Below are positions 1 through 12,644 of a stretch of DNA of 64,000 nt, one piece after another. The stretch's first letter is position 1. Every line of letters starts with the position of its first letter. The translations under genes and the position numbers were made by a program. The notes beneath the pieces were generated by a model, which did not search any database, had not been told where the DNA came from, and worked only from the letters and a program-made list of their open reading frames with translations. Source of the DNA: Rallus limicola (taxonomy: Eukaryota > Chordata > Aves > Gruiformes > Rallidae); contig JAKCOZ010000005.1 of the NCBI GenBank assembly GCA_022605955.1, positions 46,986,950 to 47,050,949 of the forward strand, given 5' to 3'.

Positions 1-2035
1 CCAGCTATAGTTCCAATTAATGCAGACTTGTAGCAGGCAACACACTAAGTGTGAGTGATAGGAGTATCATGTGAGTGCTTTGTTCTTCACATGAATGTAA
101 GAAATATAAATAACTTTGCCTTTTTGATAAAAGAATATGTTGCTTTTTCGAGTCTGATTCTATTAATCTCTCTGCAAAACCGTAGTTAACCATTTTCAGC
201 TTCTGTGTGGTCTGTGCAAACCAATACATAATGTAACTAATCTATGCATAATGAGGTAGATAACACTCAAAAAGGAGTTGTAGTTCTGGGAAAAATTGGA
301 TTCCTCCAAGGATGCAGTAATGGATTCATTCAGTTACTTAGAATTCAGCATGCAACCATATCTCTGCCTATTTATATCTTAAGATGCTTTCCCAATGTTG
401 TGTATATAGAGATAATGAATAAAGAGATGGGACGGTCTACAAATCCAGGCTGGCAATTTAATCAGAACTGTCTGCACTGCGTGCTGCAATAATTATTAGT
501 TCAGTGCTATAGGAACCTTAAGATGAAAATCCTGGTAAACTTTGTTTTACTGCTCCATAGGATTTGGAGAGCTCTTGAGTGGATGGAGATAATCATGCAA
601 AGCAACTGCACAGCCACACTAGAGAAGTCCACTCCACAGAGCGTTACCAGCAAAGCATTCATTAGTGTAACTGTCAGAGCTGTAACCGAAACCTTCCATG
701 TTCCTTGAATCCGAGTAACATGTAGCTGTTGTCATTTATTTGCTACCCCTTGCTATGCATTAATAAAAGTTGTTTCCCACAGTATACCATGGGAGGGTTA
801 CCACAGCACTAAATAAAAAAAAAAGAAAAGAAAAACATGCTTACAGATGAGAAGAAGTGTTCTTCAAAGCAAAGCATATTAAGCAAAACTGGCTAGATTA
901 ACACTGTTTTTCTTAGAAGGCTCCAAGTGCACTATATGCTGGAATTAATGGGGCATCTCTTGGAGGTTTTTTCTTTTACATTCAGATGATGTTCAATCCT
1001 CGTTTATAAAGAAAACCCTCTGGAAGCAAACAGCATGTGAAACCCGTCAGTTCTAGTAACTGAATCTGCTGAGGCTTTGTCAAATTAGAAAGCATAGTAC
1101 AGTTAAAGGGAAGCAAGTTGAAGTCTACAGTTACTCTAAAAATCTGTATCAGCAGCTTTGCCATGGTGGAGAGAAAAAAAGGCTCCTGTTGTCAGAAGTT
1201 ACCTGTTATCCAGAATTTTTGCATCTTATGCAGTAGGTAAGACAGCTTTACTCCTCTGAATTGAGATTTGCTAGCAGACTACTTGCTCAATGCTAGAATT
1301 TAAGGTGATTTTAATTTATCAGAAAAAACTTTCAGGTTGAAATTTCTCATGTAGATTTAGAAGGGGGAGAACATGCTTTGTTACCAAACAGTACAGGTCA
1401 GCTAAATTTGGCCCAAAGAAACTCATGTCAGCCTCTCTATCTATGACTCATTTCTTCCCTCTCCTGCCCATATGTTTTGTTGCCAGATCTACTTCTTGAC
1501 TTATACAAAGGGCTAATCAACCTTCCCCATGGAAAAGCCAAATCTCTTGAGTTTGTCCCTTTCTTCATGTAAGACTGTGTATCTCTTCGAACCTTTCTGC
1601 TCTTGGTTCCTCCAGTAGTGAAAGAGTTTAGTATAGAATATTTGATAACAAGACTCGAACTGGCGGCATCTTATGAAGGATCAAAAAAACATGCAAACAT
1701 GTTTCAAGAGACTCCACAACTGGGAATGTCATTTTAGCAAGTGGTCTCTGGCACCTACCACAACAGTTCCAGCTGCAGGGCAAGGCTTTGCCTTCTGCAA
1801 GTGGGAAAATGAAAGGAAAGTGAATGGCAGGACTTTCTATCAGGCTTCTTTACCTGCTCACCTTGCGCCCACAAGTCTGCCAGGTCTCTAGAGGCTGCAG
1901 AGCAAAGTCTGGCATTAGCTGGGTTGTCCTAGGCTACATTTCCAAGTGGGGACAAAAATTTATTCAGAAGCTTGCCTCTCATGCCCCTTGGTGCTTGGTG
2001 GCATTGGTACATGAAGGACTAGGATAAAGCAGGAA

Positions 2036-2065
2036 GTTTTTGCTCTTCCTGAAAGAGCAAAAAAC
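2036..2065. repeat. Short inverted repeat (12-bp arms, one bulge)
   Basis: The arms GTTTTTGCTCTT (2036-2047) and AAGAGCAAAAAAC (2053-2065) are complementary except for one extra A in the right arm. The loop is about 5 nt. No terminator function is implied in a vertebrate context; it may be chance or a local mutation product. Confidence 0.5.
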
Positions 2066-3284
2066 CTTTGTGAGGGGTCAGAAATGAGGTGGAGCTGCTG
2101 AGACTCAGATTTGGCAGAGCAGTGATGCTGCTGCTGCTGGGTTGAGAAATGAGGTGCTTTGCCGCATGGCTCTGCTGGCCACTCTGTTGGCAAAGCTGCA
2201 AGAAGTTTGGCCAGCTTTGGACAATAAATAAGATTTTGGACAAAAAATAAGGCAGGCCAGTCATGTGCTTATTTTAGCAGGAGTCTGTCTATGAGTGCAG
2301 CACTGGAAAGGCATAGGACTGGGAGTCCATTTGGACTTGTGTAAAACCATCTCTGTTTTTTTGACTAGGACAATCGAATTTTCCTGCGTCTTGAGCTATG
2401 CTATGGCTTTCCAAGTGATTTAGTTAAATATCATTGCTGCTCTGTATTTCACTGCTCTGCTTGTATTGCTTTGGGCTAGTTTCCTGAGTTTGTAATTTTT
2501 ATCAGGCCTTCAGAGTATTTGACTCATTTGATCTTTCACTCTTTAATTGTTGGTCTCTCATCAATCTAAATCAGAATGCAAATACAAAAAAAAGCATCAT
2601 TGCTATTCAGAAGCTGAGAGTCAAAACTAAGCATACAATTCATTTTGAATTCAAACAAGTCTTTTCCATGGCTACAGATTGTTTATATGCAGTCTAAAAA
2701 TCTTTATTTCCCTGTAGAAAGCAGCACTTTCCCGATCATGAAGGATGTGCCTCTATCCATGAATGTATTCTGTTACTAGTTCCCTGCTGAGTTATTAAGG
2801 ATATCTGGTAGAGCTGCAATACATTTATTTTTCAACCACTCTGCATTCAGTCTTGGAATATATTTGGTACATGTCGGTCTGTACTCTTTCTGATTAACTC
2901 CCTGGAAATACTACTTCCTTGTTACAGGATAGAGATAGGATTCCAAGAGAAAATAATAGCTCAAAGACCAAGTGACCCAGCAGTCACAAACTTAAATATG
3001 TGTATGCAAAGTCATTTGTCATGCATTTAGTGCTACTTAAATGTAATTTCAAGCACCTCCATCTGTAGGACTTCTTGGCAGTAAGACCAATTATACAGAT
3101 ATATAGACAATTTATTTTTCTATCTGTAAGCTACTCTGTGCAGGCAAAGCACTGAATGTTAATTTGTGTGGTGCCTTGGTTAAGTCAGTATCCCTGAGTT
3201 AAATGGCAGCACAAAGATTTATCAGTTTTTAAACAGAAACATAAAAAAAAAGAGGAGTTGTCATTGCTTATCTCTTCAAACATT

Positions 3285-3308
3285 CCCCCAAGAACAAACT
3301 CTTGGGGG
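3285..3308. repeat. Short perfect inverted repeat (9-bp arms)
   Basis: CCCCCAAGA (3285-3293) and TCTTGGGGG (3300-3308) are perfectly complementary around a 6-nt loop. The C-rich stem stands out in AT-rich surroundings. No gene context gives it a role. Confidence 0.55.
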
Positions 3309-3670
3309 ACAGCAGGGAAAAAGATAAAGTTGACATTCATTTCTGGGAATTCCAGTGTAGTTCTTGGAAGGCCTTAAAAATAGAGCAGCTTCTTAAACTG
3401 ATCCTCTTGTCTTAATGGCAGGTAAAGCTAACAGAAACATAAAATGAGCTCATTTGTTTGATCTAATTTGTACAGGAACTTCGAAGTTAAGGCCCTTTGC
3501 TCTGACATGGGTATAAAACTTGGTCTTGTTCAACAGAGGGCAGCAATTCAGAGCTGTTGAGTAATGAGAGCTTCTTGTGAATGTGATGGTCTTTATAGCA
3601 CACCAGGGACTCCCTAAAGAGCTTTGTGGCTTTCAGAAAAAGATTGAAGCTCCTCTTTTCCTCTAGGACA

Positions 3671-3698
3671 CCCTCCTCCTCCTTTTCCTCCTTCTTTT
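3671..3698 (+). repeat. Polypyrimidine tract
   Basis: A run of C and T only (CCTCC/CTTTT pattern) is present on the plus strand. It is simple-sequence DNA with no coding neighbour. Confidence 0.7.
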
Positions 3699-5964
3699 AA
3701 ACATGGGCAAAATCAAGATGAGGTGGTCAAAATTTGTCTCTGAGTAGATGAAATGCCATTTGTGTGGTCATGATGTCCTAGTACGTCACGTAAGTCTGTC
3801 AACTACTGCTTTGCTGCCTCACAATATTCCTCTCAAATACCATTTCCCTCCTAGATGCGAGTCAGCTGTGTGAGGTGTGTGTGTGTTCTCTTGAACACAG
3901 CTTCAGTCATGCTTTTGCTGACACAGTCTCAGTTGGGTAAGTTCAGGATGAAAGCTAGATTTCTCAATGCTTTTCAGGGCTTTGCAAATGCCCACATAAA
4001 GAAAGCCATGCTCTAAGAGGGAGTATAGTTGCACTTGACATGGAGGCCCTTTTCATCCCAGTATAAACATTACCAGAAACCAAGCAATGACCAGCGACTC
4101 TGTGCACTGTTCAATGAGGTGAATTGTGTTGCTCCTGGAAGAGTTGAACAACAGGAAACAGGAGTTGTGCAGTTCACATGAGCAGTAAGATGTTCACACA
4201 CAAGAGAAATTCAGCAAGGAGCTCAGGCACTTATGATCCTGCTACCCTGTTTGAGTGCTCTGTAAATTATACACCCCTCATATTCATGAATTCCAAAAAG
4301 TATGATTATTCCTAACCACTGCCTACTTTTCAGAACATCGTACTTCATGCTAAGCTGGCTCTAGGTCATCACTACAACATTCAGCCCCTTCATTTTTTTT
4401 TTAATGTCAAAAGCTTAGTAGTTTTGATATATTTCAGATGCTTTTGATTTTTAAAGATCACTGAATCAAATGTTGTGATACAGAGTTTTTATTTGAATGC
4501 ATTCTAAAGTCACTTGTGTGTAAATCAAGAATTGATTGGTAAATTAAATTGCCTAAGCCATGCCAGCAGCCTCAGAGCTGCCAAATGCAAAAGCCTGTAA
4601 TAAAGTGTTGCAGACAAGTTATCTCCTTTCCTTCATCAGTCTGCTGTGTAGCAGCAGCAAGCATTCAAATTCTACTTGATTTCACCACAGAGCACACTTG
4701 AGTGTGATTCACAAACTATACTGCCCTTGAACCATCTAAGGTTTGCAGCTTGGAACTTCTTATACTCTTCAGCTTTTAAGATTGTTTTGTTACAGCTGGA
4801 GTTGCTGCCACTGTTTGCTTTGTAAGTCACTGCTTCTGCTGTTTAACACACGTTCCCTGGCATGTTTGGTCAGAGCACTTACATAAACTGAAGTCTGATT
4901 GCTGTCAAGCAATATATGGGATGCAGAGAGCACCCAATTTTCCCACTTTTAAATTCTCTGACCATCAAGACTCATTGCATGTTTGGGAAACAAAAAAAAA
5001 TATCCAACAAAAACCCAACAAAAAACCCCATCCTGTTCTGAAAGCTCTACTCCCTGTGCTATAAAGTTCTTGAACTAATAACAAACACTGTATGAGATGG
5101 ACACCATTTTTATCTTCCTTAAATATTTGTCCAAAATGCCCCCTCCATTTTTTTATTTTTTCTGATTGCTTTATAGTATTGCTCAGTGATGCACTTTGCT
5201 TTGCAAGAAAGGAGTAGGCAAAACATAATTTCTAAGCTTGGTATCACCTAGGTCCAGCCTCTTCCCCATGACTCACTGCAGCTCCTTGTTGATGGCATGG
5301 CTCATCTCCTCCTACCTACTCCCCTGGTCTCTTCAGATGTTTGCTCAGCTCCCACCTGTCCCTGTGGGCCATTTTACACAGCTATACATGGTTTCATTCA
5401 ACTTGAATCTATTCTGCCCTCTGTTCCTGTTGTGTTTCTTGTGTGCTGGACACCTTTACTCTGCTCACGATTTACCTAGAGCTAAAAGATATTATAACAC
5501 AACACTTGTTACAGCAGGTGATTGAATGAACATGATTCTTTCCATACCAACATTGCTGCCTTTTAGATCATTCTTTCAAGCAGCAGACAGCAGCTCCGGG
5601 CACAGGGTTGTAGGCCAACATAGCATTAATCCCCCTGCTCCAGCTGAAGTAGTGCTGATTTGACTGACTAGCACACATAGCAATAATAGTGGAAATTGTG
5701 ATGGACTTCAGTACAAACTACAAAAGCATATTGTGCCCCTGGCAGCATTAAGAAAATTCTCAGAGGTGTTAGTATAGGTAGATCAGCATGGCTCTGTACC
5801 TCAACCCATCCTAGCTCCACAGCTATAGTTCCCTGGGTGGCTTTGATTATATCCTTATTCCCACTGTTATAGTTAACATCCACCAAACTTAAAGCTGAGT
5901 GTATTCTTTAGGAGAGTGGAGGGAGACAGACGTGTTTTAGCTGTGCTGCAGCCATGCCTTAGAT

Positions 5965-6526
5965 GGCAGCATGAAAAGCCAGATGTACTGGAAAGGACCT
6001 TGACAGGATAGAGAACTGGGCCCATGTGAACTGCATGAAGTTCAACAAGGCCAAGTGCAAGGTCCTGCACATGGGTTGGTGCAATCCCAAGCACAGATAC
6101 AGGTTGAGTTGAGAATGGATTGAGAACAGACCTGAAGAGAAGAACTTGAAGGTGTTGATTGATGTAAAGCTCAACATGAGCCAGCAATGCATGCATGCAA
6201 CCCAGAAAGCCAACTGTACCCTGGGCTTCATCAAAAACAGTACGACCAGCAGACCAAGGGAAGCAGCTCTCCTCCTCTATTCTACTCCGGTGAGACCCCA
6301 TCTGGAATACTGCATCCAACTGTGGGGTCCTCAACACAACAAAGACAAGGAGCTGTTGGAGCAAGTCAAGTGGATGATCTGAAGTCTGGAGAAACTCTTG
6401 TATGAAGACATGCTGAAAGATTTGGACTTGTTCAGCCTGGAGAAGGTTCCAGGAAGACCTTATAGGCATGGAACTAGGTGATTTTTGAGGTCCCTTCCAA
6501 CCCAAACCATTCTGTGATTCTATGAA
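5965..6526 (+). mobile_element. CR1 LINE fragment, 5'-truncated and internally deleted
   Basis: The plus strand reads like the 3' part of CR1 ORF2 (the region matching '...LDRLENWAHVN...' and '...RPHLEYCIQLWGPQ'), then jumps to the 3' UTR end 'GGTCCCTTCCAACCC' and a tail TTCTGTGATTCTATGA at about 6510-6525. Compared with what I know of CR1, sequence is missing at about 6375, and a larger block is missing at about 6445-6480, where the late ORF2 and most of the 3' UTR should be. The reading frame is broken by stops. The 5' edge is uncertain by about 20 bases. The 210-codon open frame on the opposite strand (5873-6505) is only the antisense of this element. Confidence 0.9.
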
Positions 6527-8155
6527 ATCAGCACTTCAGGGCTGTCACTGCTTCTATTACAGCCTGGGAGATGAAAACACCTTGCAAAGCAGAGAAAAAT
6601 GAAAACCTGCTTTACCTCTTTGAATATAAGTAGGCAGATCTCTCTTTTTTTTTTTTCCTTCTTCTTTTCCTTTTCTTTCTTTGCTTCTTTCAAAAGAGAC
6701 CAAACATTCAAACTTTTCTACCAGAACCTCTAATGACCCTAAACTCATGTCCTTTTCAGCCCAGCATTCCCCTCTGAGCTTGCCCTGTGCTATCTCTTTG
6801 CTTGTGTCCTCAGCTGGGGTTTCAAGCCCCAGCATCAGCTAGAACCTGCAGACACTGCTGAGCAGATCCTGGAGCTGCTGCTTCCACAGCTTTACTGGTG
6901 TCCTGTGGCATTGTGACTGTACAAAGCTGTGGTTCTCAGTTTATCAGCTGTGGATGTGAAGACAAGACTGGGTAAAGTGAAGTTGGTGAACTTTCTGGAA
7001 AAATAATAATCCTCTCCTTGTTTTCAAGTGACTATATTGAAATTATTGTAGATACAGGCTGAAAGAAGGAATAAGGACAAGGTGGGAATGGCAGGAAATT
7101 GCAGTGTATTCATTAGCATATGAAGAGGACTGTATTTATAGTAAGTGCAAGGCAGGCAGCATGATCTAGTGGGCATTTAGGAGAGTATTCACATTTTCAC
7201 TAAACTACTGCAGAAGCTTTTCCCTAGGACTGCACGTGCTTCTGATGTTCCTCTTGAAGAGACTGATATTCCTTCCTTACCGCAGATGAACTCAAACATT
7301 CTTGAGAAATGTCCAAGTCTGAAAATACAAGTGACTTAGATTGAGCTGTTGACTTGCTACCAGCTGTGTGTGCAAAACAAACCACTTTGCTTTCATATGT
7401 TCTGAAATAAGGACCATGGTGAAATGAAGATGTTGCCTTACAGGTTCCTTGAGAAGTGGATCACCTTGTATCGTTAGTAAAGTGACACTAATATACAAAT
7501 TTAGAAAGTAGAAAGTTAACCTTCTTACAGTCGCTAATTATGTGAGCCTGGAAGTTGATAGTGGTGATGGTGTGTCCTGTTTTATGTACGCTTAGATTCA
7601 CAGTTCAGCCTATTGTGGATCTTGAAAGCTCACAACTAAGAATATTGATTTATAGAGTTTCTGAATTGTCAATGAAATTTTAAAAGTGTATTTAGAAAAA
7701 GCAAAAGCTTTTATTGAACAATATTTGTCACCTTAACTGGTATTTCCTGTGGAGTTAGATGCTCTTCAGTGTAAAAAACACTGAGAATCTGGTCAATATT
7801 TGTGTATAAAAATATATCTGGATGGCTTTTATGCCAAACCTTACAACATTTTCACTTGAAAGATTGAATATAATAACTTATTCAAGTAGGATTAAATAGA
7901 AGCCAAGAAAAAGCTATCAGGAGTTTGTTTTTAAAGGAGTTGTGGTGGATTGGTCTGTCGTTTGCACATCTAGCCATGCTATGGATTCAGTCTGACTTAA
8001 AGGAGCAGTTTTCAGAGTACTTGCAATTTTGTGTGCCAGCCACAACAAATCTGCAGGGCCTCGGACTTGGAACACGTGTGCTTCTCTTGAATATAGGTGC
8101 CAATGAAAGCACAATGCTAAGAGTGAAAATAAGATAGCATAGGCATACTTGGAAT
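6527..8155. other. Non-coding stretch, no gene seen
   Basis: A strong polypyrimidine/polypurine segment lies at 6641-6691 (T-run followed by CTTCTT, CTTTTC units). The rest is unique AT-rich DNA with only short, composition-poor open frames. Confidence 0.6.
6641..6691 (+). repeat. Polypyrimidine low-complexity tract
   Basis: The tract is about 50 bases that are nearly all T and C, starting with a long T-run just 115 bases after the CR1 tail. It is simple sequence that could form triplex DNA. It creates the lysine/glutamate-rich antisense open frames here, which are not genes. Confidence 0.75.
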
Positions 8156-8506
8156 TTACTGAACTAAAGTTTTCAGTCCTTGTTTATAGATGTGAAAAAG
8201 AACCAGACCCAAAACACTGTATTTAAAAGGTTGTAGCCAGAAGTAATTAATGTTTAAAGTGACTGTATAACCATACACAGCCAACCTACATAAGTGCAGA
8301 TCCTCAAGAGGTTTGTGATTAGTAGTTAGCCTTACTTCCTGCCTAATATATTGGTACCTTGAGATGTTATAAACACTATGTACTGCTAAGACTTGTTCAC
8401 AGTGTGCAGAATTCATTGTGGTAACTGATTCTTGTAGTCCAAATTTCAGCACAAAATAGTATGTTTCCACTTCTAGAGGAATTTGTCCCTGTGTCAGGCT
8501 AAACAC
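8156..8506 (-). mobile_element. Possible decayed Ty3/gypsy RNase H domain
   Basis: The minus strand is open for 116 codons and contains TTNHKPLEDL at about residues 61-70, close to the TDHKPL signature of Ty3/gypsy RNase H. Before it is CEQVLAV (residues 36-42), aligning with the family's E-[LC]-LA-[IV] motif. The spacing from Q38 to N63 is 25 residues, which by my reading equals the family spacing between the second and third catalytic acids. Upstream, LEVETYYF (about 11-18) resembles the first catalytic motif region, and YGYTV downstream resembles the RNase H tail. All three catalytic positions appear substituted (E/T, Q and N for D, E and D), so the domain would be inactive. The distance between the first two motifs is shorter than usual. 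No integrase or reverse transcriptase was found nearby. A chance match cannot be excluded. Confidence 0.38.
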
Positions 8507-11500
8507 TGATAACTCCCACCTCTAGTTCCTACTTCTCCTTCCACCTGTAATGCTGTCACGGCAAGCCCCTGCTGAAAAGGACAGGATGTGACATTGCAGG
8601 TCACAGTGGCTTCTTGGTCTGCAAGGGAGTTATTACTGTATTACATGACATGAATTGTATCATCCCAGCTACATTCCAAGCGAAGGAATGTAACCCTGAG
8701 AGGTGTATTAGTTCACTGCACCGCTGCTTGTGCTGCCCTGGCTCAGTGAATTCAGGGTTGAATAAAGCCAGTGTCATCAGTGGATTGATTTTGCAAGCTC
8801 TTGCATTTGTCCCTCTGTCTGAATGGGACAGTGCTCAGGTCTTCCAGATGTATGGGGATGGATAATGTGCAAAGCTCACCCAAAGACTTCCAGAGCCTTG
8901 ATGTTTGGCCCCATGGGCTCTGAAGGACTGTCTCCTTCTCTTCTCTGAGAAGTGTGATGCTCTGCACCTGTTCTTCATATTTAGAAAGACTTTCTTATCT
9001 TGAAGTGCACTGTGGAATGTAAACCTGGATTTCTCTAACCCTGACGCTTCTCAGCCTGGCTGTATAGGTTGTCCTGTGTGTATCCACCTTGCTCATCTTC
9101 TCTCATTTCTCCAACAAGGCTTTGGTTTGCTTCCTTTTTGCTAACTCCAGACCCCCTTTTCCTCCTTCTTTTGCTGGAGCCTCGTGCCCTCTGTGCACCC
9201 CAGCTCTACAGTCAGCATAAACTCACCCTCTAGTTCTCTGACCAACATCATCCCAGCTAAAGTGGGATGGAATGGCCTCAGGAGAGGAGCTGCACCCAAG
9301 GGATGGGGCAGAACAAATTCAAGCAACTTGTAGCAATCACTTTTTCTGTGATGTTACACTGGTTTACATGTACGCAAAAAACCCTCTTTCCTTCTGGTCT
9401 GCTCTTTTCCCTCTTGTTTTTTTGTTTCTTTCTTCTTTCCCCTGGCTTCAAGCTACTTCTCTTCATGGCCTCCCTGAAGCCACTGTGCCTAAAAGGCAAG
9501 GTAATTTGTTTTTTACCTGGGTGCCAAACTTGAATAGGCTTAGGAAAAATCTAATTCTCTTAGGTCTGTGGGTTCGGGGAGCTTTTAAAATCACAAGTCC
9601 AGATTTGAATACTTAAACTGCTAAGGATTCTGTCATTTTTTGCACTGAAGACAATGACTGAAGGCAAGGAGCCTGGAAAAGTTCAGGATGAAGCAGCACA
9701 GCTTCTGCACTGGGTCCTGCTGGAGATCCCCCAGCCTGGTTTGCCACTCCTTTTGGGAGCACAGGGAGCCCTTGCACTGGCCTTGCACCAGGTCTGGTGA
9801 TGGGGACAAACATCCTTCAGCAGCAACTTACACACAGGAACTGTGAACAGAAAACTTCATTAACAAACCCCTGACACAGACCAACCCTTTTCTCTCTGGA
9901 GGATCATTGCTGAACTCCCACTTCCTTCAACAGGGCAGTACAGGCTTTTCCATCTGCATAGTGCTCAAGAAGTACTGAGGTAAGGACCGCTGCGTGCCTG
10001 ACAGCTGCAAAACCAGGGTGCTAGGAAAATGGAGCTTTATGGTTATTTACTCCTGTCACAGTGAATTCCTTTTCAATACATTCCTGAGCTCATTCTCCTG
10101 GGCTCTGAAGCCTGTTACTGAAAATGTGGCAAGAGCCAGTTTACTAAAAGCAGAGGCCAAGGCATGCTCAGTTAAGTATTACAAGTATTGTATTGCGTTT
10201 GTGCACACGTGCTTATCAAGCAAACCTGTAAATATATATTTGCTTGCACCTTCTAACAGAGTTAGTCATGATACGAGTGTGTATATACCCTAGGTGATCT
10301 TGTTTGGAATTTGTAGTGAAGGCAGGACCACATACTGAGGTGCTTTCTCAGTCATTACTCAGGAAAAACTCACAGCTTTAACATTACAGTGCTTATATAT
10401 GTGCAAAACCTTGCACAGAGTCTTTTTTCCGCTCAGAAGTTACTTTCATCATCATGAGACAGTACAAAAAAATGTACAACTGAAGCTCTTTACAAATAAA
10501 TTATATTAGAAACTTTTGGACCTGCATTGTTTACTATATGAGACTTAATGTCCTTCCTCTCAAATGAAAAACAGGACTTTTTTTCCAGCCCAGAATTCAT
10601 TAAACACTAGGTGAAATACCTGTTCTTTCACATTTGTCACTTCTTCCCCACTTATTTTCAAAATTTTAGAACTTTTCTGCATTTCTAATAACTCAGGATA
10701 GCCATTCCAAACTCAAGAAATCTGGAAAGTTTTGCTTGGACAATAGTTTTCACTAACCAAATGAGTCACCAGGTTCGGAGAAGGAATTTGGGCTTGCCCA
10801 ATGAAACCAAGCGAGAGCATAGCCAGAGTGCTAAGTTATTAAAATAAGCTCCATAAAATATTTAAAAAGTAGTAAAAAGTTCAGCATTTACCTATCACTT
10901 TGATAAGACCTGGGGATTTCAGTAATAGACAGGATTTGATCATTTTTTTTTAACTGATTTAAAAAAAAAAGAGATAGAATGCTTTCTTCTTTCTTTTTCT
11001 TTCTTAACAACATACACAGAAGCAATATCCCCCAAAGCAGACTTGCACTCGGACATGAGATGGAAAACTTATGTTTTAAAAAAGCCATCTCCTTTTGCTT
11101 AAAGCAGAGATGTGCTGAGAAACTGGTACAGTATGACAACATTTTAAACACAGAGGAGACGAGATTTATCTGGCTGGTATACAATATAAAACAAAAATCG
11201 AACACCAATGTTACAGCATTATATTGAAACAAACCACAGTAATTAGATGCTTTGAAGTCAAGCCTATATTTTCTTCAGCTTTTTCATGAATTATTGATCC
11301 ACTTTCCTCATTAAATGGAACGACAGGCTCTTGCAGTAAATGGATAAGTGACTACAACATTTATATAATCAAATATCCTCTGCATCTGGCAATAAAACAT
11401 GTTTGCGTGTAAAACATCCTTTCTGATTTGACATCCCTGCAAAACAAATTTACTAGAATAACCACATTCCTTTTCTTTTGTCTCTAAAACACGGCTTCCC

Positions 11501-12240
11501 TTGCATCATCATGCAATCCAGTATTTTACACTGATTGTATCAAGCAAAATATTTTCCAAGAGCCTGTATCGTCCATTGTGCAACAGAACATTTCTTCTCT
11601 ATAATGAGATGTAAATAAACTGTCTCACTTACCTTATTTTCTCCATCTCTGCTGCAGAGGCCTACAAGAAATCAAATAATAGAAGCAAGTGAATGAAAGA
11701 AAACATTCACTCTGTAGATTTATGCATAGTTAAGGCTTTCCAAATGGTTTTCGACAAGTGTCTACAAAGCGACGGTAAGCAAGCCCCACATCTGCATTAG
11801 CTGAAAATAACATTGACAGATGAACTGGGGAATAATGCAGCACGCTGCAGGAGCACTGTATACCCACGAGCCATGGGCAACAGAATGACTCAGTTGTAGC
11901 GCTGAGGCAGAAAATGGGGAGGGAAAAAAAAAAAGCAGGAAAAAAAAAAAAAGGAAAAAGCCAGCAGCAGCAAGTAACAGGTTAGTGTGCCTCCCGGGCT
12001 TCAGAGGAAAAGTTGAAATGCGGTGCTACCCTCTGCACGGCGGGCATGGCAGCAGTGCTCTACTGGCTGGGGGATGACAGTGACTTCATCACACGTGAAT
12101 TTTGAGTTCAATTCATCATCTTTCACAGAGCCCGACAGATGGAAGGGACACGAGCTTGCCTCCTTAGTGGGAGTTTCGAGTAATCAAATTACTTTCCTCA
12201 AGTAATACACTATCTTGACAATTAGCATCTCAATACATGG
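8507..12240. other. Non-coding stretch, no gene seen
   Basis: This is unique AT-rich DNA. It includes A-runs at about 11926-11953 and a T/A-rich block near 10940-10970. None of the open frames (up to 114 codons, at 9272-9616 and 10888-11232) has recognisable domains, and two of them are mutually antisense over a low-complexity A/T tract. From about 11400 the sequence looks less repetitive and slightly more structured, leading into the motif cluster at 12251. Confidence 0.55.
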
Positions 12241-12250
12241 AAGCTTTTTG

Positions 12251-12631
12251 TTAACCCTTTCACTGCTACTTACCCGGGCTGTGGTTTACAACTCTGGTAA
12301 CTCCTCGGGTCCCGCAGCCTGCCGCTGCAGCCGGGCTCCCGTTAACCCTTTGGCAGCGGCTCGGCACTCCTATAGCCCTGAATCTTTACATCCCGGCAGA
12401 GCCAGAGGTGGTCATTTCATTAATCTGTCTGGTTTCTTTTTACCGTATAGATGCTGTAAACCCCTACTTATCTGTAGACTGGAGACTCATTAATCTCTCT
12501 GACGTTACTTGTATCAAAAGCATAGTCTCATTAACCCTTTGGTTTCTTTGCCATCATTATCTCATGCAAATCCTTAATAGCTGCTTCCATTTTATCACAC
12601 CACTGGCAGGGAGTCTCATCAATCCTCCTGG
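12251..12631. promoter_or_regulatory. Cluster of related TTAACCC / CATTAATC motifs
   Basis: Six related motifs recur on the plus strand within 381 bases: TTAACCCTTT at 12251 and 12342, CATTAATCTGTCTGG at 12418, CATTAATCTCTCTG at 12488, CATTAACCCTTTGG at 12529 and CATCAATCCTCCTGG at 12617. Three are preceded by GACT or GTCT. The copies at 12418 and 12529 also share a following GGTTTCTTT. An octamer ATGCAAAT (POU-type site) lies at 12564-12571. TAAT cores are typical homeodomain sites and CCTTTG resembles a TCF/LEF half site, so this could be a developmental enhancer. It could equally be a very degenerate tandem repeat. The upstream part (12040-12400) is richer in CpG than its surroundings. Confidence 0.35.
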
Positions 12632-12644
12632 CCCCGATTCATTG

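Larger units (their letters stand above)
1..5964. other. Non-coding unique DNA, no gene seen
   Basis: No open frame here has protein-like composition, splice framing or a family motif that I recognise; all are under 100 codons. The stretch is AT-rich with short A-runs (around 811-836), a short GT run at 3875-3886, a polypyrimidine tract at 3671-3698, and two small hairpins listed separately. It could be intergenic or intronic. Confidence 0.6.

Noticed and set aside
5873..6505. 210-codon minus-strand open frame
   Set aside because: It is the antisense of the CR1 copy at 5965-6526; the translated phrases are the complement of CR1 ORF2.
12040..12400. Possible CpG island promoter
   Set aside because: CpG is locally higher than the flanks but the stretch is short, and no transcript start or first exon could be supported.
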